NCBI GenBank assembly: GCA_913774625.1
Contig: CAJYHL010000033.1
Span: forward strand, 59,010-123,009
DNA length: 64,000 bases
DNA from: an uncultured Acidovorax sp.
Lineage (GTDB): Bacteria > Pseudomonadota > Gammaproteobacteria > Burkholderiales > Burkholderiaceae_C
Direction of reading: 5' to 3'
The number at the start of each line of letters is the position of its first letter. The stretch's first letter is position 1. Made by a program: the position numbers and the translations under genes. Shown piece by piece: positions 1 to 8,597 of this stretch. The notes beneath the pieces are model-generated. The model was not told where the DNA came from. It did not search any database and saw only the letters and a list, made by a program, of their open reading frames with translations.

Positions 1-1088
1 ACGGCCGCCATGGGCGTGCCGGGCCTGCGGGGCGCGGGCAGCGGCGGTGCCGGGGGGCGTTGCGCATCGGCGCGCAGTGCATTCGCCTGCACGGGCCAGG
101 GCGGTGCCTGGCATGGCAGGCCGAGGGGCGACAGAAACGACGGCAGGGGCTTGTCGCTGGCGGCCTGTGCCATGCCAGCAGCGTCTTTCCTGGCCTGCGG
201 GCGCTCTTGCGCCCGGGGCTGGTTCCGTACCCAAGGGAGGGCGAACCGGCTGTCGAAGCGCATGCGCTCGAAGGCGATGCGGCAGGCCAGATGGTCCACC
301 AGGGTCAGGCCCCACATGTCGGCGCCCGTCATGGACTGGATGTCGCCGATGGACGCAGGGAATGCCTCGCCGGCCAGCGCGGTCCGCGCGCCCCCTGCGC
401 CCTCGGGCGCTGCTGCATGCGTGCCGCCGGGGCCCCCGAGCCGGTTCCGCGTTGCGTCCTCGTACGGGTCTGCCGCCGCGGCTGCGCAGCCGCTGCCGTC
501 GGCCTCGCCGAGCGCCACCAGGCGTGTGCCGGCCTTGGCCGGAGCGGCAGGTTCCTTGCTGCATGCGTTCTCCGGAGGCAGGGGCGGGGAGAGCGTCGGC
601 ATGTCCGGCAGGGGACCCGCCACCGCCGCTGCGATGGCGGCGCCCTGCCGTGGCCCGTCCGCGCTCCGGTTGCCGGGCAGCAGCAGCGCGGCCATGGCGA
701 CGGCGGCGAATACGGCGAGCGAGGCCGCAAGCCCCCGCCGCGCAGCCGGGGGCACAGGCCCGTCCAGGCCGCGCAGGAACCAGGGCGTCGCCATGGCCAG
801 CCCCAGCAGCCACAGCACGTTGCCCCGGGCGGCCAGTGCCCAGGCGTCCAGGCCCGACTCCCATAGCGACCACGCCAGCGTGATGCCCAGCAGCACTGCA
901 TGCGATGGCAGCGCCGCCGGGTTGCCCTGCAGCAGCAACAGGCCCGTCAGCACCAGCAGCAGGCCGGCAGGCAGGTAATACCAGGAGCCGCCCAGCGCCA
1001 TCAGCCACACGCCGCCCGTGCCCACGACCATGCCGATGAGCACGAGCAGCAGGCCCATGGCGGTGGGGGCGGCACGGAGATGCGTCAT
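1..1088 (-). CDS. compact membrane PQQ-dehydrogenase-like protein, 3' end outside window
   Basis: The reading frame is open from an ATG at 1088 to the left edge, about 362 codons, with an AAAGGAAG ribosome site just upstream. Residues 10-140 form four or five hydrophobic segments, like the membrane anchor of glucose/quinate dehydrogenases (Gcd family). After a long Ala/Pro/Gly linker, residues 255-285 (WGLTLVDHLACRIAFERMRF) and 318-329 (SPLGLPCQAPPW) match two conserved Gcd blocks. The roughly 300 residues of PQQ propeller that normally lie between anchor and first block are absent, and the spacing between the blocks is much shortened. After W329 a Pro-rich stretch follows. No frameshift or stop is seen. 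It may be a decayed paralogue held in frame or a reduced protein with a new role; catalysis cannot be assumed. A PQQ biosynthesis operon lies 8-11 kb downstream in the window. Confidence 0.6.
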   Translation of the reverse strand, partial: MTHLRAAPTAMGLLLVLIGMVVGTGGVWLMALGGSWYYLPAGLLLVLTGLLLLQGNPAALPSHAVLLGITLAWSLWESGLDAWALAARGNVLWLLGLAMATPWFLRGLDGPVPPAARRGLAASLAVFAAVAMAALLLPGNRSADGPRQGAAIAAAVAGPLPDMPTLSPPLPPENACSKEPAAPAKAGTRLVALGEADGSGCAAAAADPYEDATRNRLGGPGGTHAAAPEGAGGARTALAGEAFPASIGDIQSMTGADMWGLTLVDHLACRIAFERMRFDSRFALPWVRNQPRAQERPQARKDAAGMAQAASDKPLPSFLSPLGLPCQAPPWPVQANALRADAQRPPAPPLPAPRRPGTPMAA

Positions 1089-1510
1089 GGGGCTTCCTTT
1101 CGGGAAACGTGCGAAGCGATGGACGGGCGAGGGGCCGCTGCCGGTGGATGGGGGCAGCTCGGTCTGGCAGGCAAGGGGGCGCCAGCGCGGCCGTGCGGGC
1201 CTGGCGGGCAGCGCAGTGGAAGGTATGCGGGTGCGGCGGCCATACCTGTCGGTGGCGCGCGGCGTGCGCTGTAGGAAGGCGCGCCAGCACGGGTGACATG
1301 GGGCCGGTCCTCATGCTGCTATTCAAAAGATAGCTGCAGGCCCAGCTGTTGCGTGGCCTGGAGGGTGTAGGAGCATTGGGCGTCAGGGGGCGCCCGATGA
1401 CGCCTGCGCGACAGCCCGTGCGGGTTTCCGTCGTGGAACGCAAAGGCCGCATGGGCTGCAATAAGGCCCTTCTTCGTCTCGTTCGACCATCACCCCGAGG
1501 AATGCTCTAC
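1089..1510. other. divergent intergenic region
   Basis: This 422-bp gap separates the minus-strand PQQ-dehydrogenase-like gene from the Bug receptor. It holds a short dispersed repeat (1312-1345) and an inverted repeat GGCGTCA / TGACGCC near 1379-1404. No convincing gene was found in it. Confidence 0.5.
1312..1345 (+). repeat. short intergenic repeat, copy 1
   Basis: The sequence TGCTATTCAAAAGATAGCT followed by GCAGGC closely matches the copy at 16788-16812. Both have a small inverted repeat (GCTAT / ATAGC). From memory, elements of this kind are scattered in Comamonadaceae intergenic regions; that is not tested here. Confidence 0.45.
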
Positions 1511-2482
1511 ATGCAGCGTCGCCATCTCGTGCAACTCGCCGCCGCCAGCCTGGCCGCTCCCGCGCTCGTCGCCCGGGCGCAGGCCCCGCAGGCCTTTCCT
1601 TCCAAGCCCATCAAGCTGCTGGTGGCTTTCCCGGCCGGCGGGCCCACCGACATCACCATGCGCATGCTGGCCGACGAGGCCGGCAAGCTGCTGGGCCAGC
1701 CCGTCATCATCGACAACAAGCCCGGTGCTGGCGGCACGCTGCCGGCCCAGGCGCTGCAGACCTCCGCGCCCGACGGCTACACCGTCGCGCAGATTCCACT
1801 GGGCGTGTTCCGCCTGCCCTACACCACCAGGATCAACTGGGATCCGGTCAAGGACATCAGCTATGTGCTGAACCTCACCGGCTATGCCTTCGGCGTGGTC
1901 GTGCCCGCCAATTCGCCATTCAAGAACTGGGCCGATTTCGTGGCCTACGCCAAGGCCAATCCCGGCAAGCTCAGCTACGGCTCCACCGGCACGCTGACCA
2001 GCCCGCACCTGACCATGGAACTCATCGCGCAGCAGCTCGGCATCGAGCTGCTGCACGTGCCCTACAAGGGCAGCGCCGACCTGATGCAGGCCACGCTGGG
2101 CGGCCAGTTGATGGCGGCGGCCGACTCCACCGGCTTCGCGCCGCAGGTCGAGGCCGGCAAGCTGCGCGTGCTCAACACCTGGGGCGCTGAGCGGCTGGCC
2201 AAGTTCCCCGATGCGCCCACGCTCAAGGAACTGGGCATCGACCTGGTGCAGAACTCGCCTTTCGGGCTGGGGGCGCCGCGCGGCACGCCGCCCGAGGTCG
2301 TGCGCCGCCTGCACGATGCGTTCAAACAGGCGATGGAGCAGGAAAGCTACCGAGCCGCGCTGGCCCGCTACGACATGGTGCCGATCTACATGGGGACGGC
2401 CACCTACCAGAAGTTCGCCGAGACGACCTTCGCGCGCGAGAAGGCGCTGGTGGTCAAGCTGGGCCTGGCCAAAGGGGCGTAG
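1511..2482 (+). CDS. Bug-family tripartite tricarboxylate transporter substrate-binding protein
   Basis: This 323-residue periplasmic receptor belongs to the Bug/TctC family, whose members bind carboxylates or other small solutes. The N-terminus MQRRHLVQLAAASLAAP is a signal peptide with twin arginines, ending near ALVARAQA. Family hallmarks follow: FPSKPIKLLVAFPAGGPTD, the IIDNKPGAGG block near residue 75 and VPYKGSADL near residue 185. The ATG at 1511 is preferred over the one at 1502 because GAGG at 1497-1500 is then about 10 nt upstream. No TctA/TctB membrane genes lie next to it, so it is an orphan receptor, as is common for this family in Burkholderiales. The ligand cannot be read from the sequence. 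Confidence 0.9.
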   Translation: MQRRHLVQLAAASLAAPALVARAQAPQAFPSKPIKLLVAFPAGGPTDITMRMLADEAGKLLGQPVIIDNKPGAGGTLPAQALQTSAPDGYTVAQIPLGVFRLPYTTRINWDPVKDISYVLNLTGYAFGVVVPANSPFKNWADFVAYAKANPGKLSYGSTGTLTSPHLTMELIAQQLGIELLHVPYKGSADLMQATLGGQLMAAADSTGFAPQVEAGKLRVLNTWGAERLAKFPDAPTLKELGIDLVQNSPFGLGAPRGTPPEVVRRLHDAFKQAMEQESYRAALARYDMVPIYMGTATYQKFAETTFAREKALVVKLGLAKGA

Positions 2483-2541
2483 AAAAAGGGAGGGGAAGCC
2501 CCACGGCCGCCGGCGCAGGTGCGGCGACCGCGGGCCGGCCT

Positions 2542-2823
2542 TCAGTCGAGGCCGAGAGCGCGCGCGTCTTCCAGATGCGCGTCCCAGGCGGGCGCCGGGC
2601 GAGGCTCGGGCAGCTGGGTCAGGTAGGTGCAGCTGCGTGCCGCGCGCAGCAGCAGGGCGCCGCCGGTGGCGGCCTGCACGGCGGCCGTGCCGCGCCGTTC
2701 AGAGCGCAGGGAGACGGCGATCAGGGCCAGGCCGAGTCCGGCCACGAGAAGATTTTCGCCGGGCAGGGAGGGGCGGGAGCGGTCGAAAGCCTGCCATTGT
2801 CTGAGGGTGTTGATCGGATCCAT
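2542..2823 (-). CDS. small membrane protein, DUF2892-like
   Basis: A 93-residue protein starting MDPINTLRQWQAF. A hydrophobic stretch at about residues 22-38 (LLVAGLGLALIAVSL) and a second weaker one (AATGGALLLRAA) suggest a small inner-membrane protein resembling the DUF2892/YgaP transmembrane family. I chose the ATG at 2823 because the upstream extension, rich in Cys and Arg, looks non-coding; the ribosome site is weak. It lies 46 bp downstream of the HAD phosphatase gene in the same orientation and may be cotranscribed. Its function is unknown. Confidence 0.55.
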   Translation of the reverse strand: MDPINTLRQWQAFDRSRPSLPGENLLVAGLGLALIAVSLRSERRGTAAVQAATGGALLLRAARSCTYLTQLPEPRPAPAWDAHLEDARALGLD

Positions 2824-2869
2824 ACGGCACTCTAGCGCAGCTTTGTGGAGTCTGCCGCACGGCTTCGCA

Positions 2870-3703
2870 TCAACGTGTAGCAAGCAGCATCCGCGCGGCT
2901 TCGGCGAAGCCTGCCCCACGCTCGTTTTGCGCGACGAAGCGTGGCAGATGGGCCAGCTGTGGCACGAAACGCGCGATGTTCGCCACGCCGATGCTGTGCG
3001 GCAGGTGCTGGAACATCAGCTGGTCGTTGGTGGAATCGCCCACGTAGATCCAGCGGTCGATCTCCGCGTCCAGATCGCGGCCCAGCAGCGTGCGCACGAT
3101 CCAGCGCGCGCCCTCCAGCTTGTTGTGGCCGCCGTACCAGCCGTTGATGTGGATGCTGCTGACCGTGGCGTTCATGCCGGCCGCGCGCATCAGCGCCACG
3201 CATTGCGCGATGCGCTCGGGCGGCAGCCGGGTGAACTCGCTGTGGTCGATGGCGATGTCGCACTCGCGGCCGGGCGAATCGGTGGCGCGCACGGCGCCGG
3301 GCACCTCGCGCTCGATGCGCTCCAGCACCGCCTGCATGCGCTCGAAGTTGGCGGCGCGCGTCGCGGCATCCTGCTGGTAGATCCGCGCCGGGCGGGCGGG
3401 CGCACCGCCGCCGGCCGCAGCCCCCGGCAGCAGGGCCAGCGCTCCGTTCTCGGCCACCACGGCATCGACGGGCCAGGTGGCGGCGAAGGTCTCGCTCCAG
3501 CCGGAGGGACGGCCGGTGACGGGAATCACCGCGAGGCCCGCCGCCTTGAGCGCGGCCAGCGCCGCCAGCGCATCGGGCGTGATGGCGCCGTCGGTGGTCA
3601 GCGTGTCGTCGATGTCCGTCAGCACGCCGATGGGCTGCCGGGGCGGGCACCATTCGGCCAGGGCGCGCATCGTGCCGCTTCGTGCCGGGTCGAGGATCGT
3701 CAT
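2870..3703 (-). CDS. HAD-IIB family phosphatase
   Basis: The 277-residue protein has the HAD nucleophile motif DIDDTLT near residue 30, the threonine motif VTGRPSGW near residue 63, and the late Asp motif VGDSTNDQLMF near residue 232. The cap domain between them is of the Cof/sucrose-phosphate-phosphatase/mannosyl-3-phosphoglycerate-phosphatase type. It therefore probably removes phosphate from a sugar phosphate or related metabolite in the cytoplasm. It sits 9 bp downstream of gtrA in a minus-strand operon with glycosyltransferases, which suggests a role in surface polysaccharide precursor metabolism. The substrate is not determinable here. Confidence 0.8.
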   Translation of the reverse strand: MTILDPARSGTMRALAEWCPPRQPIGVLTDIDDTLTTDGAITPDALAALAALKAAGLAVIPVTGRPSGWSETFAATWPVDAVVAENGALALLPGAAAGGGAPARPARIYQQDAATRAANFERMQAVLERIEREVPGAVRATDSPGRECDIAIDHSEFTRLPPERIAQCVALMRAAGMNATVSSIHINGWYGGHNKLEGARWIVRTLLGRDLDAEIDRWIYVGDSTNDQLMFQHLPHSIGVANIARFVPQLAHLPRFVAQNERGAGFAEAARMLLATR

Positions 3704-3712
3704 GGGTACGGT

Positions 3713-4120
3713 TCAGCGGCGGAACACCAGGTAGCGCGCCGAGAGGAAGTTGAACCCCAGCCCCGCGATGCTGCCAGCGGCCACGCCCAGCATGGGCGCC
3801 AGCGGCCCGTGCAGCCACTGCAGCACCAGCGTGTAGGCCGCGTAATTGGCCAGCCCGCCCACCGTCATCGACGCGAGGTACTTCGCATACTCGCGCCACC
3901 AGGGCAGGCCCCGGGCGCCGGCATCGGCGGCCTGGGCGCGGAAGGCGTGGCGGCGGTTGATCCACCAGGTGGCGGTGGCGGCCGCCAGGAAGGACACCAC
4001 CCGCGCCGCATACCAGCCCAGCCACGGCGCCAGCGCGTAGAGCACGGCGGTATCCACTGCCAGGCCGATCACCCCGGCGATGGCGAACAGCAGCAGCTGG
4101 CGCAGGGTGGACGTCTTCAC
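3713..4120 (-). CDS. GtrA family membrane protein (polyprenol-linked sugar flippase)
   Basis: A 135-residue protein with four predicted membrane helices and the GtrA signature: N-terminal FAIAGVIGLAVDTAVLYAL and the polar loop WWINRRHAFR. GtrA proteins are thought to move bactoprenol-linked glucose across the inner membrane. The start codon overlaps the stop of the upstream glycosyltransferase by 4 nt (4117-4120), so translation is probably coupled. With the GT2 and GT-C genes upstream it makes a complete gtr-like three-gene set. Confidence 0.85.
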   Translation of the reverse strand: MKTSTLRQLLLFAIAGVIGLAVDTAVLYALAPWLGWYAARVVSFLAAATATWWINRRHAFRAQAADAGARGLPWWREYAKYLASMTVGGLANYAAYTLVLQWLHGPLAPMLGVAAGSIAGLGFNFLSARYLVFRR

Positions 4121-5079
4121 GCGGAGGGGCCTTGCCAGACGGGGACAGCCAGATAGGCCAGCAGCTTGGCCTCGCGCCGGCCCAGGGTGACCGAGTCCAT
4201 GACGATGCCGCAGACCAGCGACAGCGCGGCGCAGAGCATGATGCCGGTGGCGGCCACCCCGGTGGGCAGGCGCGGTACCAGTCCCGTGTCCAGATAGGTC
4301 GCCAGCAGCGGAAGCGCCAGCCCCAGCGACGTGGCCGCGAGCAAGGCGGCGATCAGGCTGAAGAACATGAGCGGCTTCTCGCTGGCGAAGAGCTTGGCGA
4401 TGGTGCCCAGGATGCGCCAGCCGTCGCGCAGGGTGGATAGCTTGCTGACCGAGCCCTCGGGCCGCGCGCGGTAGTGGATGTCCACCTCGGCGTAGGGCAT
4501 GCGCAGCACCAGGGCATGGACGGTGAGTTCGGTCTCGGTCTCGAAGCCCCGCGCCATGGCCGGAAACGACTTGGCGTAGCGGCGCGAGAACACGCGGTAG
4601 CCCGAGAGCATGTCGGTATAGCCCTGGCCGAAGATGCCGTGCACCGAGCCGGTGAGCATCCGGTTGCCCAGGCGGTGGCCTGGGCGGTAGGTCTGCGGAT
4701 TGCTGCCGTCGTCCCGGCGGCAGCCCACCACCATGTCCAGCCGCTCGGCCAGCAGCTGGGCGATGTGCCGGCGCAGGTCGCGCAGATCGTAGGTGGCGTC
4801 GCCGTCCACCATCACGTAAACGTCGGCGTCGATGTCGGCGAACATGCGCCGCACCACGTTGCCCTTGCCCTGGGAGCGCACGGCGATCACCTCGGCGCCG
4901 CAGACACGGGCGATGGCGGCCGTGTCGTCGGTGGAGTTGTTGTCGAAGACATACAGCCGCGCTTCGGGCAGGCAGGCCTGGAATTCCTCGATGACCTGGC
5001 GGATGGCCAGGGCTTCATTGAAGCAGGGGAGCATCGCGGCGATGCGTACCGGCGGCAGGGGCTTGTCGGTGGGCGTCAT
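4117..5079 (-). CDS. GT2 family glycosyltransferase (GtrB/DPM1-like)
   Basis: The 320-residue protein has the GT-A start PVRIAAMLPCFNEALAI, the nucleotide-sugar motif FDNNSTDDTAAIA and the DxD-type motif VDGDATYDL near residue 92. The C-terminal 90 residues contain two membrane helices (around 240-262 and 275-295), as in GtrB and dolichol-phosphate-mannose synthase relatives. The likely role is transfer of a sugar from a nucleotide donor to polyprenyl phosphate on the cytoplasmic face. It overlaps the genes on both sides by 4 nt, so the gtr set appears to be translated as a coupled unit. Confidence 0.88.
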   Translation of the reverse strand: MTPTDKPLPPVRIAAMLPCFNEALAIRQVIEEFQACLPEARLYVFDNNSTDDTAAIARVCGAEVIAVRSQGKGNVVRRMFADIDADVYVMVDGDATYDLRDLRRHIAQLLAERLDMVVGCRRDDGSNPQTYRPGHRLGNRMLTGSVHGIFGQGYTDMLSGYRVFSRRYAKSFPAMARGFETETELTVHALVLRMPYAEVDIHYRARPEGSVSKLSTLRDGWRILGTIAKLFASEKPLMFFSLIAALLAATSLGLALPLLATYLDTGLVPRLPTGVAATGIMLCAALSLVCGIVMDSVTLGRREAKLLAYLAVPVWQGPSA

Positions 5080-6872
5080 GGTGTGGAGGGCGATGAGCGT
5101 GTGGCCGTGGCCTTCAGGCGGTAGAGCTGTATGGGCCCGTCGGACTGCAGCAGCTCGAAGTACTGGCCGAAGCCGCCCTGCGCGAGCACGGGCAAGTTCC
5201 GGTCGGTGCGGATGATGAGGGCGGTGAAGCCTTGCGCCGCCAGCTTGCGGTGCAGCTCACGTGGCGATAGCGCCATGTAGTCCCGATAGCGCCAGGGGCC
5301 GAAGACGTCGCCCCAGATGGGGCGCGGCGCATAGTAGAGGGATTCTTCAAGCCCCAGCTGGTAGATCCTGGCCTGCGGATGCGCTCGCAGATAGGTCAGC
5401 ACCCCGTAGCCCGGAATGTGTTCCTGCAGCACCGCCTCGCGCTGCGCCGGCGTGGCGGCGACGTTCTTCCACTGCTTTACGGCCAGGCGCGTGCTGGACA
5501 GTGCGAGCACCGCCAGCAGGGCCAGGCCCAGCCCTCTCCACCAGCGGTGCGGGCCTGGCCGCCGGGTGCTCCACCAGCCGCCTGCCTGGCGGAGGGCATG
5601 CATCATGGCCGCTGCCGACAGCAAAGCCAGCAGCGGAAAAGCGAACATCAGATAGCGTGGGTAGCGTGAACTGGCTGCCCAGATCAGCAGCATGTAGGCG
5701 CCCACGAGGGAACCCTGCCGCAGCGCGCGCTGGCTCCGCAGGGCAGGCACGAATGGCACGGCGAGAGCCGGCCAGAGGGTCCAGTGCGGCCATCCGGCGT
5801 TGCGGCGCAGATCCTCGAACTGGGCCTGGTAATCGCCCAGGTCCCAATCGGTGAAGCCGAAGAGGCGTCCTCCCACCGGGTTGAACGGGTCGCCCGTCAA
5901 CAGCGCATTGCGTGCATACCAGTAGAGGCAGGGCAGGCAAAGGCAGGCCACCGCGCCCAGCCAGGTCGCGGGCCGGCGGTCGCGCCAGGCCAGCAGCCCG
6001 GCGAAGAGCGGCAGCAGCGCCAGCATCTGGTACTTGATGCCCACCGCCACGCCGATCAGGAAGGCGGCGGTGAAGGCCCATCGGCGGTCGGGCCACCGGG
6101 CCGGACCGGATGCGCCGCTCTCGTGCCATTCCTGCATCGCCGCGCAGGCGGCCAGCACGAAGAGCGCCGTGCCCAGATCGACATAGGCGGTGGAGAACAG
6201 GCCGCGGCCCAGCAGCAGCCAGATCAACGCTGCCAGCAGGGCTGTGGCTCGGTCCTGCAGGTGCTGCACGCCCAGCCGGTAGATCAGCCAGGCGCAGACC
6301 CAGCCGGCCGAGGCATGCAGCAGATGGGGCAGCACGTCGTTGCCCAGCGTCAGCGCCGCCGCGAAGAGCAGGTCGAAGTTGTAGGGGAACCAGGGGTAGC
6401 GCAGCCACTCGTTCACCTGCAGCGAGCCGCTGAGCGCCCATTCGCGGGCATGCGGCAGGTGGTACATCAGCTCGTCCCAGGCGCGGGGCGGTCCGAGGGG
6501 TGCGACCAGCACGGGCAGGCTGCACAGCACGATCACCGCGGCGAAGAAACGCTCTGCCGGCGTGCGCGCCCGCAGCCACCGCCGGGCGGCGCCAGGCGTG
6601 GGCAGCAGGCCCCGCCGCCAGACCTGCCAGGCGGCCAGAAGCACGCCCAGGCCGACGACCGAGAGCACTGCCGCAGCGGTCAGCACGTGCAGCACGGCCA
6701 GCGCCTGCAGCGCGCAGATGGCGGCGCCCATGCCCAGGGCCACCGCAAGCGGGTTGCGAGTGGGCAGGGCGGCCCGCGGCCAGCGCAGCAGCGCCTGTCC
6801 GTAACCCCAGCAGGCGGCAAGGAAGAGGAGCAACTGGGCGTACTGGCCCAGCGCGAAAAGCGCCTTAGACAT
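5076..6872 (-). CDS. GT-C fold membrane glycosyltransferase (PMT/ArnT/GT39-like)
   Basis: This 598-residue protein has about eleven hydrophobic segments and, in the first periplasmic loop, the acidic motif PPRAWDELMYHLPHA near residues 125-140, which fits the catalytic Asp/Glu of GT-C enzymes using polyprenyl-linked donors. A periplasmic C-terminal domain of about 130 residues follows the last helix. In gtr clusters the third gene is the variable transferase that decorates O-antigen or another surface glycan, and its position here fits. It starts 9 bp after prfC and overlaps the GT2 gene by 4 nt. Acceptor and sugar are unknown. Confidence 0.78.
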   Translation of the reverse strand: MSKALFALGQYAQLLLFLAACWGYGQALLRWPRAALPTRNPLAVALGMGAAICALQALAVLHVLTAAAVLSVVGLGVLLAAWQVWRRGLLPTPGAARRWLRARTPAERFFAAVIVLCSLPVLVAPLGPPRAWDELMYHLPHAREWALSGSLQVNEWLRYPWFPYNFDLLFAAALTLGNDVLPHLLHASAGWVCAWLIYRLGVQHLQDRATALLAALIWLLLGRGLFSTAYVDLGTALFVLAACAAMQEWHESGASGPARWPDRRWAFTAAFLIGVAVGIKYQMLALLPLFAGLLAWRDRRPATWLGAVACLCLPCLYWYARNALLTGDPFNPVGGRLFGFTDWDLGDYQAQFEDLRRNAGWPHWTLWPALAVPFVPALRSQRALRQGSLVGAYMLLIWAASSRYPRYLMFAFPLLALLSAAAMMHALRQAGGWWSTRRPGPHRWWRGLGLALLAVLALSSTRLAVKQWKNVAATPAQREAVLQEHIPGYGVLTYLRAHPQARIYQLGLEESLYYAPRPIWGDVFGPWRYRDYMALSPRELHRKLAAQGFTALIIRTDRNLPVLAQGGFGQYFELLQSDGPIQLYRLKATATRSSPSTP

Positions 6873-6881
6873 GGCGGGCCG

Positions 6882-8510
6882 TCAGCCCGCGCTGCCCAGC
6901 GACAGCCCAGCGTGCTCGCGCAGCGGGTGGAAGTGGATCTTGGGGAAGCGCTCCTGCGCCAGCCGCACGTCGTAGGGGCTGGTGCAGAGGTAGGCGAGGG
7001 TGTCGGCCGCGTCGTGGGCCAGGCGCAGCGGGTAGGCGTCGGTGAAGGCGCGCAGGTCGGCGGGGCTGTCGGCCGTGATCCAGCGGGCGCCCGTGTACTG
7101 GCAGCTTTCCAGGCGCACGTCGGCGTCGTATTCGGTCTTCAGCCGGTGCTGCACGACTTCGAACTGCAGCTGGCCCACGGCGCCCAGCAGCATGTTGCCG
7201 CCGGCGTCGGGCTTGAAGACCTGGATGGCGCCTTCCTCGCCCAACTGGGCCAGGCCCTGCTGCAGCTGCTTGGTGCGCAGCGGGTTCTTCAGCACCACGG
7301 TCATGAACATCTCGGGCGCGAAGAAGGGCAGACCGGTGAACTGCAGATTGGCGCCGTCGGTGATGGTGTCGCCCAGCTGCACGCCGCCGTGGGTGGTGAA
7401 GCCGATGATGTCGCCCGCGTAGGCCTCTTCCACGGCTTCGCGGCGCTGGCTCATGAAGGTCACGACGCTGGTGGGGCGCAGCTCCTTGGCGGTGCGCTGC
7501 ACCTTGAGCTTCATGCCGGGCTGGTACTTGCCGCTGGCCACGCGCACGAAGGCGATGCGGTCGCGGTGGTTGGCGTCCATGTTGGCCTGCACCTTGAACA
7601 CCACGCCGGCGAAGCCCTCGTCCTCGGGCTGCACGGTCTTGACCACGGCCTGCCTGTTGACCTGCAGGGTGCTCACGCGCGGGCCGGGCGAGGGTGCCAT
7701 GTCCACCAGCGCATCCAGCACTTCCATCACCCCGAAGTTGTTCACGCCGGAGCCGAAGAAGACGGGCGTGAGCTTGCCGGCCAGGAAGGCGGCATGGTCC
7801 CAGGCGGGCGATGCGCCCACGGCCAGTTCCATGCTTTCCAGCGCGGCGTCGAATTCGGCGCCGAAGCGCGCGCGCAGCGTGGCCGCGTCGGAGAGGGGAA
7901 TGGTCTCGAAGTCCTGCGGGCGGCGTTCGCTGCCGCTTTCGAACACCGTCATGGCCTGCGTGCGCAGGTTGATGATGCCGCCGAAGCTCTTGCCCTGGCC
8001 CACGGGCCAGGTCATGGGGCAGCAGGGCATGCCCAGTTCGCGCTCGACCTCGTCCATGATGTCCAGCGGGTCGCGCACTTCGCGGTCCATCTTGTTGACG
8101 AAGGTGATGATGGGCGTGTCGCGCTGGCGGCAGACCTCGATCAGGCGGCGCGTCTGCGCTTCCACGCCGTTGGCGGCGTCGATCACCATCAGGGCCGAAT
8201 CGACGGCCGTCAGCACGCGGTAGGTGTCTTCCGAGAAGTCCTTGTGGCCCGGCGTGTCCAGCAGGTTGATGACGTGCTCGCGGTAGAGCATCTGCATGAC
8301 CGACGAGGCCACCGAGATGCCGCGCTGCTTTTCGATCTCCATCCAGTCGCTGGTGGCGTGGCGGCTGGCCTTGCGGCCCTTCACGGCGCCCGCGATCTGG
8401 ATCGCGCCCGAGAACAGCAGCAGCTTTTCCGTCAGCGTGGTCTTGCCCGCGTCGGGGTGGGAGATGATGGCGAAGGTGCGGCGGCGCCGGGTTTCTGGGG
8501 CGTAGGACAC
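6882..8510 (-). CDS. prfC: peptide chain release factor 3
   Basis: RF3 is the GTPase that recycles RF1/RF2 from the ribosome. The G1 motif SHPDAGKTTLTEK, switch II LLDTPGHKDFSEDTYR and G4 NKMD are present, followed by an RF3-type domain II/III (EEGAIQVFKPDAGGN, VGQLQFEV). The length is about 542 residues from a GTG at 8510 (MSYAPETRRRRTFAII), which matches the family; a TTG at 8537 would add nine residues. A modest CAGGG lies ahead of the GTG. It is the first gene of a run leading into the gtr operon, 9 bp away, though the functional link is unclear. Confidence 0.93.
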   Translation of the reverse strand: MSYAPETRRRRTFAIISHPDAGKTTLTEKLLLFSGAIQIAGAVKGRKASRHATSDWMEIEKQRGISVASSVMQMLYREHVINLLDTPGHKDFSEDTYRVLTAVDSALMVIDAANGVEAQTRRLIEVCRQRDTPIITFVNKMDREVRDPLDIMDEVERELGMPCCPMTWPVGQGKSFGGIINLRTQAMTVFESGSERRPQDFETIPLSDAATLRARFGAEFDAALESMELAVGASPAWDHAAFLAGKLTPVFFGSGVNNFGVMEVLDALVDMAPSPGPRVSTLQVNRQAVVKTVQPEDEGFAGVVFKVQANMDANHRDRIAFVRVASGKYQPGMKLKVQRTAKELRPTSVVTFMSQRREAVEEAYAGDIIGFTTHGGVQLGDTITDGANLQFTGLPFFAPEMFMTVVLKNPLRTKQLQQGLAQLGEEGAIQVFKPDAGGNMLLGAVGQLQFEVVQHRLKTEYDADVRLESCQYTGARWITADSPADLRAFTDAYPLRLAHDAADTLAYLCTSPYDVRLAQERFPKIHFHPLREHAGLSLGSAG

Positions 8511-8597
8511 GGAAAGGGGACCCTGGGGAACGAGCAAACCTTGGATTGTCGCAGGTTGCCACCCGCCAGGGGCGCGGGCGCGGGCGGGGGCGGGGGC

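Noticed and set aside
329..901. A 190-codon minus-strand ORF
   Set aside because: It is in a different frame from the open PQQ-dehydrogenase-like gene on the same strand, and its Arg/Trp-rich product is a shadow.
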